Notes under the pieces: model-generated
The model's database searches: none
The model's input: the letters and a program-made list of their open reading frames with translations, nothing else
What the model was told of the DNA's origin: nothing
Program-made: the position numbers and the translations under genes
Shown here: in pieces, positions 8,672 to 17,937 of the stretch
How positions within the stretch are numbered: the stretch's first letter is position 1
How the letters are laid out: each line of letters starts with the position of its first letter
Assembly: GCA_016706865.1 (NCBI GenBank)
Contig: JADJIS010000002.1
Coordinates: forward strand, 744,001 to 808,000
Length of the DNA stretch: 64,000 nucleotides
Direction: 5' to 3'
Source of the DNA: Bacteroidota bacterium
GTDB lineage: Bacteria > Bacteroidota > Bacteroidia > Chitinophagales > BACL12

Positions 8672-10486
8672 TCAGGGTTTTGCGATTATAGGTAAGGTAA
8701 ATTTAAAGTCACTTCCGCCATTGTCATTTTGTTCCACCCATATCTTACCCCCGGCCTGTTCCACAATTTTTTTGCAAATAGCAAGACCTATGCCCGTTCC
8801 TGAATATTCATTTCTGGAATGTAAACGCTGAAAGATCATAAATATTTTTTCTCGGAACTCCTCCGAGATACCAATTCCGTTATCAGAAATAGTGAACTGA
8901 TAATTTTTTCCCGTAATTATATATGATAAATGTATGATAGGTTGATCTTCAACATTATATTTTATCGCATTGGAAAAGAGGTTTTGAAACAATTGTATCA
9001 TCTGGGTTTCATCTGCCGTAATGGTAGGCATTGCAGGGATATTTATGATCACGTTCTTTTCATGTATCTGAGTATGTAGATTCGACATGACTGTATTAAT
9101 AACATCATTAAAATCCACAATTTCTTTAGGCCGCACAAAATTGATCTCAGAAAGTGTAAGTAAGTCGCTAATCAAATTATGCATTGTTTGTGTGCCATGA
9201 GTAATGAAATCCATAAAATCTATTTCATCGCTACTCAATTTTTCTTTCAGACTTCTTTTTAATAAAGTTACATAAGAGGTAACCATACGCAACGGTTCTC
9301 TTAAATCGTGACTTGCAACGTGTGCAAATTGTCTCAGTTCATCATTAGATATTTCAAGCTGGTGAGCATATTTTTCTATTTGTTCATTTTTTTGACGAAG
9401 TAATTGCGCTTCTCTTTCCTTTTTTTCCAATTCAAATTCGTTACGCGCTTTAGCTATTACAAAAGTTTTCTCATCATTAAATACTTCCTTTAGCGTTTGA
9501 GCGTATTTCTGTTTATAGATAAAAGCATTTTTAAAGTCCTCCACCGCAGAATATGCCTCGGAAAGCTGTTCATATACATTGGACAGTGACCTTGTAACAC
9601 CAAGTTGATCGAATAATTCTTCTGCGGTAATAAAAAATTTAATTGCTTCTTTTGGTTTACCCATAATAGCATAAGCTTCACCAAGTTGGTTGCTAGTATG
9701 CGCCCTGTTGTAAATGCTTTTTATTTGATCATCGTAGGCCTGTGCACGGCTGAAGAATTGTAGTGCTGTTTCAAAATCATTAAGTTTAGTATATACCAAT
9801 CCAAGATTTGCACAATAGATAGAAAGAAATGAGATAGAGTTTTCTTTTTCAGCAAGATCAAGGGCTTTTAATAAATAACTCAATGCATTTTTATATTCTC
9901 CCGCCCTAAAATAAAAAACTGCATAAGAATTATAGCAATTCGCCACACCTGAAAAATCTTCGATCTGTTCGTATAGATTTAGTGCTTTGTTTAAATATTC
10001 TTCCTGAGCAAATCCAGTATCGGTGAAATTAAAAAGTATAAATACATTGTAATAAGCGTGTGCTATCCATTTTTTCTCGTAATAATTTTTTTCCGGCTTT
10101 TGTTCCAACAATTTTATACATTCGAGATAGTGTTTTTGTGATAATACATTATCGCCGGTAAAATGGTAATTTCTACCAAGATTCAAATGATAATAGGGAG
10201 CATAATTTTTTCTGAATTCACCTTTTAAATATCCAAAGGCAATATCACACAGCTTAATAGAATCGTAATAATTATTATTAACCAGACATTCATACAGTGC
10301 TTTTTCCATCAATGCCAATCCCTGATAATTTTTGCTGTTGATGTCTTTGGCAAGTTGCAACGCTTCTTCTGAAAGATCTCCTATTTCAGAATTGCGTTTG
10401 GAAACCAGGTCCCAGGAGGTATGCAGGAGCGTTTCGATCTTTTTTTCAATTTCCCGTTTATGGTTGGTTTTGTTTTCCTGCATCAC
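8672..10486 (-). CDS. Cytoplasmic TPR-containing sensor histidine kinase
   Basis: 604 residues. About residues 1-340 form repeated tetratricopeptide helices (ANCYNSYAVFYFRAGEYKNALSYL and similar), then a coiled linker rich in K/E/R. The kinase core has the H-box HVASHDLREPLRM (about residue 390), N-box QNLFSNAIKYN, G1 ISDNGIGI, F-box FQRLHS and G2 GTGIGLAICKKI. No transmembrane segment or receiver domain is present, so it should sense through the TPR region in the cytoplasm. No response regulator is encoded nearby. The divergent neighbour is htpG. Confidence 0.92.
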   Translation of the reverse strand: MMQENKTNHKREIEKKIETLLHTSWDLVSKRNSEIGDLSEEALQLAKDINSKNYQGLALMEKALYECLVNNNYYDSIKLCDIAFGYLKGEFRKNYAPYYHLNLGRNYHFTGDNVLSQKHYLECIKLLEQKPEKNYYEKKWIAHAYYNVFILFNFTDTGFAQEEYLNKALNLYEQIEDFSGVANCYNSYAVFYFRAGEYKNALSYLLKALDLAEKENSISFLSIYCANLGLVYTKLNDFETALQFFSRAQAYDDQIKSIYNRAHTSNQLGEAYAIMGKPKEAIKFFITAEELFDQLGVTRSLSNVYEQLSEAYSAVEDFKNAFIYKQKYAQTLKEVFNDEKTFVIAKARNEFELEKKEREAQLLRQKNEQIEKYAHQLEISNDELRQFAHVASHDLREPLRMVTSYVTLLKRSLKEKLSSDEIDFMDFITHGTQTMHNLISDLLTLSEINFVRPKEIVDFNDVINTVMSNLHTQIHEKNVIINIPAMPTITADETQMIQLFQNLFSNAIKYNVEDQPIIHLSYIITGKNYQFTISDNGIGISEEFREKIFMIFQRLHSRNEYSGTGIGLAICKKIVEQAGGKIWVEQNDNGGSDFKFTLPIIAKP

Positions 10487-10508
10487 TTATTTTCTGAATT
10501 CTATGTCA

Positions 10509-10516
10509 CAAAGTTA
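10509..10516 (-). promoter_or_regulatory. Candidate -7 promoter box for the TPR histidine kinase
   Basis: Minus-strand TAACTTTG matches TAnnTTTG and lies 22 nt before the kinase start codon. Confidence 0.45.
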
Positions 10517-10617
10517 GCGAATTTTGACTTTTTCTGATCTGAATTACTAACGACAATTTGTCAGCAACTATGGCATGGCATATCGTTTGAAAGTTGCGTC
10601 CTGCTAAATTTTGCATT

Positions 10618-12510
10618 ATGACTATAGAAAAAGGAAACATAGCCGTTCAAACGGAAAATATCTTCCCAATAATAAAAAAGTTCTTATACAGCGACCATGA
10701 GATCTTTTTGCGTGAGTTGATCTCCAATGCTGTTGATGCCACTCAAAAACTGAAAAAACTTTCATCCCTTGGTGAAGTAAGCGGTGAGATTGGGAGTACG
10801 ACCATTGAAATCAAAATAGACAAGGAAGCAAAAACAATTACTATTTCCGACAAAGGAATAGGAATGACCGCCGATGAGGTGAAAAAATATATCAATCAGA
10901 TCGCCTTTTCCAGTGCCAGTGAATTTCTGGAGAAATATAATGGCGTGGAGGAAGGAAAAAGTATAATCGGACATTTTGGACTTGGATTTTATAGTGCGTT
11001 CATGGTTGCCGATAAGGTGCAACTCCTGACAAGATCTGCAAAAGCGGATTCTCAGGCAGTTCGTTGGGAATGTGATGGAAGTACAGAATTTACATTGGAA
11101 GAGTTTGAAAAGGAGGGACGTGGAACTGATGTTATTCTATATATTAATGAAGAAAATGAATCGTTTTTAGAGGAAAGTAAAATTGCCGGGCTTCTAAATA
11201 AATATTGCAAATTTTTGCCAGTTCCCATTCAATTTGGTGAAAAGGAAGAAACAATAACAAACGAATCGGAAACAGATACGGAAGATGATGCAAAAACGAC
11301 TGAAACAATAAAGGTTCCGAATATCATCAATAATACAGAGCCGGCCTGGACAAAAAAACCTGCAGATCTAACAGATGAAGATTACAAAAAATTCTACAGC
11401 GAATTATATCCTTATACAGAAGCACCTTTATTCTGGATCCATTTGAATGTTGATTATCCTTTTAATCTTACCGGAATTTTATATTTTCCAAGAATTAAAA
11501 AGAGTTACGAAATTCAAAAAAATAAAATTCAATTATACAGTAATCAGGTATTTGTTACGGATGAAGTGAAGGAGATTGTGCCTGAATGGCTAACATTATT
11601 GCACGGCGTTATCGACTCTCCCGATATTCCTTTAAATGTTTCGAGAAGTTATTTACAGAGTGATCTGAATGTAAAAAAGATTAATGCCTATATCACAAAA
11701 AAGGTGGCCGATAAACTGGAAGAATTATTTAAACAGGATAGAGCGCAATTTGAGGAAAAATGGGAAAATATTAATGTGATAATTAAATACGGAATGTTGA
11801 GTGATGAAAAATTCAGCGCTCGTGCCGAAAAATTCTGTTTGTTGCAAAATACAGAAAAGAAATATTTCACCTTCGATGAATACAGTGCGCATATTGAAGC
11901 CGGTCAGACAGATAAAAGCGGACAGAAAATTGCTTTGTATACGAATAACACTATTGATCATAATGTTTATGTAGATGCTGCAAAAAACCGGGGTTATGAT
12001 GTTTTGGAAGTAGATAATGTTATTGACAATCATTTTATTTCTCTGCTTGAACAAAAATTAACGGGTGTTCAATTTAAAAGAGTGGATGCAGATACTATAG
12101 ATAAATTAATTGATAAGGATGAGAAAGTAGAATCTGTTTTAACAGAAGAGGAACAAAATGGAATTAAAGAATTATTTGAAAAAGTAATTGATGCAAATGC
12201 GGGAACGGTTGTTATCAATCCGCAATCGCCGGATGATAGTCCTGTATCAATTACCAAACCCGAATTTATGCGCCGTATGAAAGAAATGAGCCATATGAAC
12301 GGGATGGATTTTGCCTCCATGATGCCTGATCAGTATAATCTTGTTGTGAATACAAATCATCCATTAATAAATAAAATTCTGAAAATGGATGAGGATCAAA
12401 AGCAAACATCTGTTAAACAATTACACGATCTGGCCTTGTTATCGCAAGGTATATTGAAAGGAAATGACTTAACAGAATTTGTAAAACGAAGTGTTGGAAT
12501 GATGGCATAA
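10618..12510 (+). CDS. htpG: Chaperone HtpG (bacterial Hsp90)
   Basis: ATP-dependent dimeric cytosolic chaperone. GHKL ATPase motifs are clear in the N-terminal domain: ELISNAVDAT (about residues 31-40), DKGIGMT (about 77) and GHFGLGFYSAFMVADKV (about 116). The middle domain has the catalytic arginine region NVSRSYLQ. An acidic linker (about 215-240, ETDTEDD) resembles the charged linker of eukaryotic Hsp90. Start at 10618 (MTIEKGN) gives 630 residues; a TTG 24 nt upstream is rejected because family members begin with this sequence. Monocistronic, divergent from the kinase. Confidence 0.97.
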   Translation: MTIEKGNIAVQTENIFPIIKKFLYSDHEIFLRELISNAVDATQKLKKLSSLGEVSGEIGSTTIEIKIDKEAKTITISDKGIGMTADEVKKYINQIAFSSASEFLEKYNGVEEGKSIIGHFGLGFYSAFMVADKVQLLTRSAKADSQAVRWECDGSTEFTLEEFEKEGRGTDVILYINEENESFLEESKIAGLLNKYCKFLPVPIQFGEKEETITNESETDTEDDAKTTETIKVPNIINNTEPAWTKKPADLTDEDYKKFYSELYPYTEAPLFWIHLNVDYPFNLTGILYFPRIKKSYEIQKNKIQLYSNQVFVTDEVKEIVPEWLTLLHGVIDSPDIPLNVSRSYLQSDLNVKKINAYITKKVADKLEELFKQDRAQFEEKWENINVIIKYGMLSDEKFSARAEKFCLLQNTEKKYFTFDEYSAHIEAGQTDKSGQKIALYTNNTIDHNVYVDAAKNRGYDVLEVDNVIDNHFISLLEQKLTGVQFKRVDADTIDKLIDKDEKVESVLTEEEQNGIKELFEKVIDANAGTVVINPQSPDDSPVSITKPEFMRRMKEMSHMNGMDFASMMPDQYNLVVNTNHPLINKILKMDEDQKQTSVKQLHDLALLSQGILKGNDLTEFVKRSVGMMA

Positions 12511-12541
12511 TTTGCAACTACCATCAGGTTGTGTATATTTG
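12511..12541 (+). promoter_or_regulatory. Full Bacteroidota-type promoter upstream of lysA
   Basis: TTTG at 12511-12514 and TATATTTG at 12534-12541 are separated by 19 bp, matching the -33/-7 arrangement of the Bacteroidota primary sigma factor. It is the best promoter in the window and starts transcription near 12546, about 135 nt before lysA. Confidence 0.65.
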
Positions 12542-12545
12542 CATA

Positions 12546-12657
12546 ACGAAATGAACAACTGTAAACATAAATCTTCTAAACGCTACCCACTTTTTGGTGA
12601 GTCGTGAAGATTTTTGTTGTAACATAAATCGAAGGCTTACCCGAAAAGGTAAGCCTT
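12546..12657 (+). promoter_or_regulatory. Structured leader of lysA, candidate attenuator or small RNA
   Basis: The roughly 110-nt transcript expected from the promoter at 12511-12541 ends in an intrinsic terminator before lysA. It contains an outer stem AAATCTTC (12569-12576) with GAAGATTT (12606-12613) and a possible 18-codon reading frame (12551-12607). That frame's middle is basic (CKHKSSKR), and its stop codon overlaps the 3' stem arm. This resembles a translation-sensing attenuator for an amino-acid gene, but three lysines in 18 codons is not decisive in an AT-rich genome. A terminated sRNA is equally possible. Confidence 0.4.
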
Positions 12658-12665
12658 TTTTGTTT
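12632..12665 (+). terminator. Intrinsic terminator just upstream of lysA
   Basis: Perfect 10-bp stem AAGGCTTACC (12632-12641) with GGTAAGCCTT (12648-12657), 6-nt loop, then a T-rich tract to 12665. It ends 17 nt before the lysA start codon, an unusual place for the terminator of htpG, whose stop codon is 120 nt away and separated by a new promoter. Confidence 0.8.
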
Positions 12666-12682
12666 CGGTTAAAAAAAGAATT

Positions 12683-13909
12683 ATGCAACTCAAAAACAAT
12701 GATTATTATTCCGGTGATGTGCGTTTACTCGACATCGCTGATGAACACGGAACTCCGGTTTACGTGTATGATGCACAAATAATGACAACACAATTCAATC
12801 GTTTGAAAAAGGCTTTTGATAAGGTTGATGTAAAAATAAAATACGCCTGTAAGGCATTAACAAATATTGCAGTATTAAAACATTTTAAGTCGCTGGGATC
12901 TGATTTGGATGCGGTTTCTATTGAGGAAGTGCAGCTTGGATTGCACGCAGGATTTTCGCCCGAACAGATCTTATTTACACCAAATTGTGTTTCTATTGAG
13001 GAAATAAAACAAGCAGTAGAATTAGGTGTAACAATTAATATAGATAATATTTCCGTGCTCGAACAATTCGGACATTTATATGGAAATACTGTTCCATGTT
13101 GTATCAGAATAAATCCCCATATCGAAGCTGGTGGACATCAGCATATTCAAACCGGACATATAGATAGTAAATTTGGAATATCTGTTTATCAGATGCGACA
13201 TGTGCATCGTGTGGTTACTGCGAATAAAATGCATATTATCGGATTGCATATGCACACCGGTTCTGATATTTTAGATAGCAATGTTTTTTTGCAGGGTGCA
13301 GAATTATTATTTGATGCAGCGCAACAATTTCCCGACTTACAGTTTCTCGATTTTGGAAGTGGATTTAAAGTTGGTTATAAGGAAGAAGATGTCACTACCG
13401 ATATTGAAGAATTAGGTAATACATTAAGCACACGGTTTAATGAGTTTTGTGAAGAATATGGTCGCAAACTCGAACTTTGGTTTGAACCCGGAAAATTTTT
13501 GGTAAGTGAGGCTGGAATTTTATTAGTTAAAGTAAATGTAATTAAGCCAACCATGGCAACTGTTTTTGCCGGAGTCGACAGTGGGCAAAATCATTTGATA
13601 AGACCTATGTTTTATGATGCTTATCACGGAATAATAAATATTTCAAACCCAACCGGAACACAAAGAATTTATACTGTAGTTGGATATATCTGCGAAACAG
13701 ATACACTAGCACGTGATAGAAAAATAACGGAGATTCACGAAGGAGATATTCTCGCAATTAAAAATGCAGGCGCTTATGGATTTACTATGAGCAATAATTA
13801 TAACAGTAGAATGCGTCCGCCAGAGGTGTTTATTGTGAATGGTAAGGCGCATTTGATTAGAAAGAGAGAAACGTTGGATGATCTGTTGAGGAATCAGGTG
13901 GAGATTTAA
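12683..13909 (+). CDS. lysA: Diaminopimelate decarboxylase LysA
   Basis: PLP enzyme that converts meso-diaminopimelate to L-lysine. Fold-III decarboxylase signatures are present: the PLP lysine in KYACKALTN (about residue 55), GLHMHTGS, the glycine loop DFGSGFK, the EPGKFLV motif, CETDTLARDR and the C-terminal GAYGFTMSNNYNSRMRPPEV. 408 residues, normal length. The nearest relatives by fold are ornithine and carboxynorspermidine decarboxylases; CETDTLARDR and YGFTMSNNYN favour LysA. It is preceded by its own promoter and a terminated leader. Confidence 0.9.
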   Translation: MQLKNNDYYSGDVRLLDIADEHGTPVYVYDAQIMTTQFNRLKKAFDKVDVKIKYACKALTNIAVLKHFKSLGSDLDAVSIEEVQLGLHAGFSPEQILFTPNCVSIEEIKQAVELGVTINIDNISVLEQFGHLYGNTVPCCIRINPHIEAGGHQHIQTGHIDSKFGISVYQMRHVHRVVTANKMHIIGLHMHTGSDILDSNVFLQGAELLFDAAQQFPDLQFLDFGSGFKVGYKEEDVTTDIEELGNTLSTRFNEFCEEYGRKLELWFEPGKFLVSEAGILLVKVNVIKPTMATVFAGVDSGQNHLIRPMFYDAYHGIINISNPTGTQRIYTVVGYICETDTLARDRKITEIHEGDILAIKNAGAYGFTMSNNYNSRMRPPEVFIVNGKAHLIRKRETLDDLLRNQVEI

Positions 13910-13925
13910 GATTTAGTCCGCCCTT

Positions 13926-13953
13926 CCACAGAGTTACCGAAGGAACTCGGTGG
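13926..13953. repeat. Palindromic repeat (CCACAGAGTT family), copy 1
   Basis: 28-nt hairpin: CCACAGAGTT (13926-13935), loop ACCGAAGG, AACTCGGTGG (13944-13953), one mismatch in the stem. It lies between the convergent 3' ends of lysA and aspS. A copy differing at one base is at 54999-55026, 41 kb away. Confidence 0.8.
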
Positions 13954-13963
13954 ATGGTTGAGT

Positions 13964-15733
13964 TTACAACAACTTCAACCCAACAATTTTCAACTGCTCA
14001 TTATCCACCTCTGCCGGAGCATCCATCATAAGATCTCTTCCTGCATTATTTTTTGGAAATGGAATTACATCGCGAATTGTTTCGCCTCCACACATCAACA
14101 TTACCCAGCGGTCGAAACCGAATGCGCAACCTCCGTGTGGTGGTGCTCCGTATTGAAATGCATTTACCATGAAGCCAAAACGTTTTTCTTTTTCCTCTTC
14201 TGAAAATCCGAGAATGGTAAATATTTTTTCTTGTAAAACTTTATCATGCACGCGGATACTTCCGCTTAATATTTCGTTACCATTCATCACGAGATCATAA
14301 CTCTGAGCGCGAACACGCAGAGGATCGCTGTCCATATATTGAAAATCATCAAGGTGCGGAGAACAGAATGGATGATGTGCAAATATGGGTTCGCCGGTAT
14401 TTTCATCGGGTTCAAATAATGGCATGTCAACAACCCAGAAAACACTCCAACTATTTTCATCTATCCATTTTTCGCGTTTTGCCATTTCTAAACGCAATTC
14501 ACCCAAAACTTTTCTTGTTTTATTTATTTTATTTCCAACAATTAATATAAGATCTCCTTTTTCTGCATTAATTTCTTTTCCGATAGCTATTAATTGTTCC
14601 TGCGAATAAAATTTATCTACCGACGATTTAATACTTCCATCTAAATTAAATCGGATATAAATTAATCCGCCTGCACCGCGTTGGGGAGCTTTTACAAATT
14701 CAGTTAATTCATCAATTTGTTTGCGGGTATATTCGCTGCATCCTTTTGCATTTATTCCGGCAACCAATCCTCCCGAATTAATTACGGTATTAAATACAGA
14801 AAATTCGGTTCCTCCAACCACATTATTCAGATCATGTATTTTACAATCAAAACGCATGTCGGGTTTATCGGAACCATAATATTTTATTGCATCTAAATAA
14901 GGCAATCTTTGAAAATCAGGTAATTCGATATTTTTAGTTTTTTTGAAAACATGTTTCACCATCCCTTCAAACATGAACCATACATCTTCCTGATTCACGA
15001 AACTCATTTCGCAATCTATTTGCGTAAATTCCGGTTGACGGTCGCCACGCAAGTCTTCATCGCGAAAACATTTTGCTATCTGATAATATCGGTCCATTCC
15101 CGCAACCATTAATAATTGTTTTAATATTTGGGGAGATTGCGGCAATGCATAAAAAAGACCTGCCTGCATTCTGCTGGGAACCAAAAAATCTCTTGCACCT
15201 TCGGGAGTTGATTTAATTAAATTTGGAGTTTCAATTTCTACAAATCCTTCTGCATCTAAATATTCGCGAACAGCTCGAAGCATATTTGCCCGAAGCATTA
15301 ATCTTTTTTGCATTTGTGGGCGACGAAGATCAAGATAACGATATTTCATGCGCAATTCTTCTCCGCCATCGGTATCATCATCCATTGTAAAAGGAGGTAC
15401 TTCTGATGCGTTTAATATAGTTAAAGCATCTACAATTATTTCAATATCGCCCGTAGGTATCTTCGAATTTTTATTGGAGCGTTCCGCAACTTTTCCGCTG
15501 ATCTGAATAACCCATTCTCTGCCAAGGGTTCTCGCTGTATCACAAAGTGCTTCATCGGTTTTCACCATAAATACCAATTGTGTCAAACCATGACGGTCTC
15601 GCAGGTCGATAAACACCATCTCCCCAAGATCTCTTTTAATATTTACCCAGCCGGAAAGTGTTACTGTTTTACCAATATCCGACGATCTCAATTCGCCACA
15701 AGTGTTTGAACGATAATAAGTTGAACTATGCAT
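13964..15733 (-). CDS. aspS: Aspartyl-tRNA synthetase AspS
   Basis: Charges tRNA-Asp. The N-terminal OB-fold anticodon-binding domain (VTLSGWVNIKRDLGEMVFID) is followed by class II catalytic motifs: motif 2 FRDEDLRGDRQPEFTQ and motif 3 GCAFGFDRWVMLM. The GAD insertion domain of the bacterial type lies between. Length 589 residues is standard. Monocistronic, convergent with lysA. Confidence 0.97.
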   Translation of the reverse strand: MHSSTYYRSNTCGELRSSDIGKTVTLSGWVNIKRDLGEMVFIDLRDRHGLTQLVFMVKTDEALCDTARTLGREWVIQISGKVAERSNKNSKIPTGDIEIIVDALTILNASEVPPFTMDDDTDGGEELRMKYRYLDLRRPQMQKRLMLRANMLRAVREYLDAEGFVEIETPNLIKSTPEGARDFLVPSRMQAGLFYALPQSPQILKQLLMVAGMDRYYQIAKCFRDEDLRGDRQPEFTQIDCEMSFVNQEDVWFMFEGMVKHVFKKTKNIELPDFQRLPYLDAIKYYGSDKPDMRFDCKIHDLNNVVGGTEFSVFNTVINSGGLVAGINAKGCSEYTRKQIDELTEFVKAPQRGAGGLIYIRFNLDGSIKSSVDKFYSQEQLIAIGKEINAEKGDLILIVGNKINKTRKVLGELRLEMAKREKWIDENSWSVFWVVDMPLFEPDENTGEPIFAHHPFCSPHLDDFQYMDSDPLRVRAQSYDLVMNGNEILSGSIRVHDKVLQEKIFTILGFSEEEKEKRFGFMVNAFQYGAPPHGGCAFGFDRWVMLMCGGETIRDVIPFPKNNAGRDLMMDAPAEVDNEQLKIVGLKLL

Positions 15734-15751
15734 TTTTAATCAATTTCAGCA

Positions 15752-15759
15752 CAAAAATA
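15752..15759 (-). promoter_or_regulatory. Candidate -7 promoter box for aspS
   Basis: Minus-strand TATTTTTG matches TAnnTTTG, 19 nt before the aspS start codon. Confidence 0.45.
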
Positions 15760-16023
15760 AAACATTAGATGAATGAAAGCCTTTTTGCACTTGACTTTCC
15801 TGCTGATTTTTTTGTTTTATATGAGAAAACCGGAGTTTGAAACCTGTTATTTACTTTGCTAATCTCACAAATTATATATAACTATCCAGAAGTGAACTTT
15901 GTGATGCCCGGATTTTTTTGGTTGTTGGAGGAAACTGTTTAACAGTACTTGAAAATTCAGATCACTACCGAAATTTGGTTGGAACAATGATTACGACTGC
16001 CGAATCAAATTGAAATTTTCGTC

Positions 16024-16031
16024 TATATTTG
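16024..16031 (+). promoter_or_regulatory. Candidate -7 promoter box for the methyltransferase gene
   Basis: TATATTTG matches TAnnTTTG and ends 19 nt before the ATG at 16051. Confidence 0.5.
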
Positions 16032-16050
16032 TTTTTTTTAAGCAGCACAA

Positions 16051-16962
16051 ATGGGACAAACCAATAATTTGCATTGTGAAAATTGTGGGAATACAAAGTT
16101 CCATAATTCTCCTTTTTATTATAAATGGAACAATAAAGAATTTTTCCTCAAAAAGTGTAATCAATGTTCTCTTATTACATTAGATCCTAAACCCGATGAA
16201 TTGGAATTGGGAATGTTATATAGCGACGAGTATTTTGAGACAGGACAACATGGCCTTAATAAGATCAACCAAACTTATGAAGAAAGTAAGGATAAGCTTA
16301 CCATGGAACATAGAATACAGGTTATTAAAAATAACATTCTGAAATTTAAACCGGATACAAAAAATATTTTTGAAATTGGATTTGCTATGGGTCATATTTT
16401 AGCTGCTGCTAAACAAATGGGTATGGAAGTTTCCGGAATCGAATTTTCAGAATCTGCTGTCTTAAAGGCAAAAGAAAAATTTGATATTGATGCAATTTGC
16501 GGGAACTTCGAAAATATCAATCTTGAGAGTCAAAAGGGTAAATGGGATTGTGTTTATGGAGGCGATGTTTTCGAACATTTTGCCCATCCGGCAGCAGTTG
16601 TATCCAACATGCATTCTATTTTAAAGGAGGGAGGAATTGCTGTGGTAATAGTGCCTTCTACTTTTAATTTATTTTCAACTTATTTTGCGGTTTTATTTTA
16701 TAAAATACTTGGTAAAAGGAAAAAATTTTATGATAATCCATACCATTTATACGAATATACACCTAAAACTATTAAGGCATTATTTCTTAAATCATTTACT
16801 GATGTTCAGGTAGTAAATAGAATTAAAAAACCCGCAGAGTTAAATATGAAAGGTGGTGGTATAGAATATAAGATCAAATATTTAATACACCTGCTTAATT
16901 ATCCCTACACGAAATTATTCAACCGCAATGGTGATCGTTTATTGGTTATTGCCAGAAAATGA
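16051..16962 (+). CDS. Class I SAM-dependent methyltransferase with N-terminal zinc ribbon
   Basis: 303 residues. A four-cysteine zinc knuckle at the N terminus (CENCGN near residue 9, CNQCS near residue 36) precedes a Rossmann methyltransferase domain. SAM motif I is IFEIGFAMGHILAAA (about 109-123), followed by GIEFSE and DCVYGGDVFEHFAHP. This architecture (methyltransf_23 type with a zinc finger) is common among methyltransferases acting on sugars or lipids in surface-polysaccharide loci. The substrate cannot be told. The gene stands alone, its end 3 bp from that of a convergent gene. Confidence 0.85.
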   Translation: MGQTNNLHCENCGNTKFHNSPFYYKWNNKEFFLKKCNQCSLITLDPKPDELELGMLYSDEYFETGQHGLNKINQTYEESKDKLTMEHRIQVIKNNILKFKPDTKNIFEIGFAMGHILAAAKQMGMEVSGIEFSESAVLKAKEKFDIDAICGNFENINLESQKGKWDCVYGGDVFEHFAHPAAVVSNMHSILKEGGIAVVIVPSTFNLFSTYFAVLFYKILGKRKKFYDNPYHLYEYTPKTIKALFLKSFTDVQVVNRIKKPAELNMKGGGIEYKIKYLIHLLNYPYTKLFNRNGDRLLVIARK

Positions 16963-16965
16963 ACC

Positions 16966-17871
16966 TTATAATTTTGTTACAAATTTATTTATCTGAATTT
17001 GATCTGAAATTATTGATACGATAGCACATCCCATTATTTTAGCAGTCACTTCTTCTCCTATTGTAATTAATTCGCTGCCTGAAGAAAATGTATTATAATA
17101 TTGGGTATAAAGTATTTCACCCTGTAAGTCAATGATTCTGATTTCACACCTCTCCATTACAAGTGAATTTAATTCAATATTTATCGTTTGTGTTATAGGA
17201 TTTGGAAAAATATTTAAAGTTAATCCTGAATTATCTGCGATTCCTATAGTAGAATTATAACAAATTTCAAGTTTAGGATAATGTGTTGGATCGTCAGTAT
17301 CGCTTGATGCAAAAAGTCTCCTTCTATAAAAGTCTTCGTTTACAAGCTTTAGCATAAAACCAAAGCTGTTGGCAGGATCATTATACATGTCAGTTACAAG
17401 CTCAGTAACATCAATGTCAAGAATGTCTTCATAATCTGCTGTGGAAACCGGCAAGGTAACTTGATTAACCTCTGTAAAAGTTGGCTGCGTGTCCCAGGTA
17501 ACAATATCTTCTTCCCAAGCAGAAGTAATTCTGCAAAGATATGTTTCGTTAGTTCCCGAAAGTTGTGAATTTGTTTGTGAAGACGCTTCAGAATTTGAAT
17601 ATAAACTCAGTTTTGCATAACAAATTTCTGATTGTTGCGGAATTTCGGAAAGATCAAACTGTAAAAGTGCTCTTTCATTACCTGCGTTGCCACTCCATGT
17701 CCATGCATTTGCTTTTAATTCAGTGTCATCACCGAAATTGGTTGTATTTTCATTACTCCATATTTTAACATCTTTGCCCTCCGTCGGCCCGGGTTGGAGG
17801 GTAATTATTGTCTGGCTCGACATTATACTATTACATAAGAAGAAAATGATCAAAACTTTTAGTGGTTTCAT
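16966..17871 (-). CDS. Secreted DNRLRE-domain protein with a T9SS-like C terminus
   Basis: 301 residues with an N-terminal signal peptide (LKVLIIFFLCNSIMSS). The middle (about residues 20-205) matches the DNRLRE beta-sandwich pattern (ERALLQFDLSEIP, AKLSLYSN, WEEDIVTWDTQP, FGFMLKLVNEDFYRRRLFASSD), a domain found on surface and stalk-like proteins. The last 80 residues resemble a divergent Por sorting domain (IFPNPITQTINIELN, IRIIDLQGEILY), which would target it to the type IX system. Convergent with the methyltransferase gene. Confidence 0.8.
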   Translation of the reverse strand: MKPLKVLIIFFLCNSIMSSQTIITLQPGPTEGKDVKIWSNENTTNFGDDTELKANAWTWSGNAGNERALLQFDLSEIPQQSEICYAKLSLYSNSEASSQTNSQLSGTNETYLCRITSAWEEDIVTWDTQPTFTEVNQVTLPVSTADYEDILDIDVTELVTDMYNDPANSFGFMLKLVNEDFYRRRLFASSDTDDPTHYPKLEICYNSTIGIADNSGLTLNIFPNPITQTINIELNSLVMERCEIRIIDLQGEILYTQYYNTFSSGSELITIGEEVTAKIMGCAIVSIISDQIQINKFVTKL

Positions 17872-17937
17872 AGTTTTTTTCAGGGTTTTTATTTAATGAT
17901 AATTAATCAGCATTCCATTTCCCTTCTGATGATTATT

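Larger units (their letters stand above)
15734..16050. other. Intergenic region between divergent aspS and the methyltransferase gene
   Basis: 317 bp without a supported gene. It holds a -7 box for each flanking gene (15752-15759 minus, 16024-16031 plus). Nothing else, neither hairpin nor RNA gene, is recognisable. Confidence 0.6.

Noticed and set aside
10594..10617. Longer htpG start at a TTG (MRPAKFCI extension)
   Set aside because: HtpG proteins begin at the MTIEKGN-like segment; the extension is not conserved in the family.
12594..12782. 62-codon plus-strand open frame across the lysA start
   Set aside because: It spans the terminator hairpin and runs out of frame into lysA, without a recognisable product.
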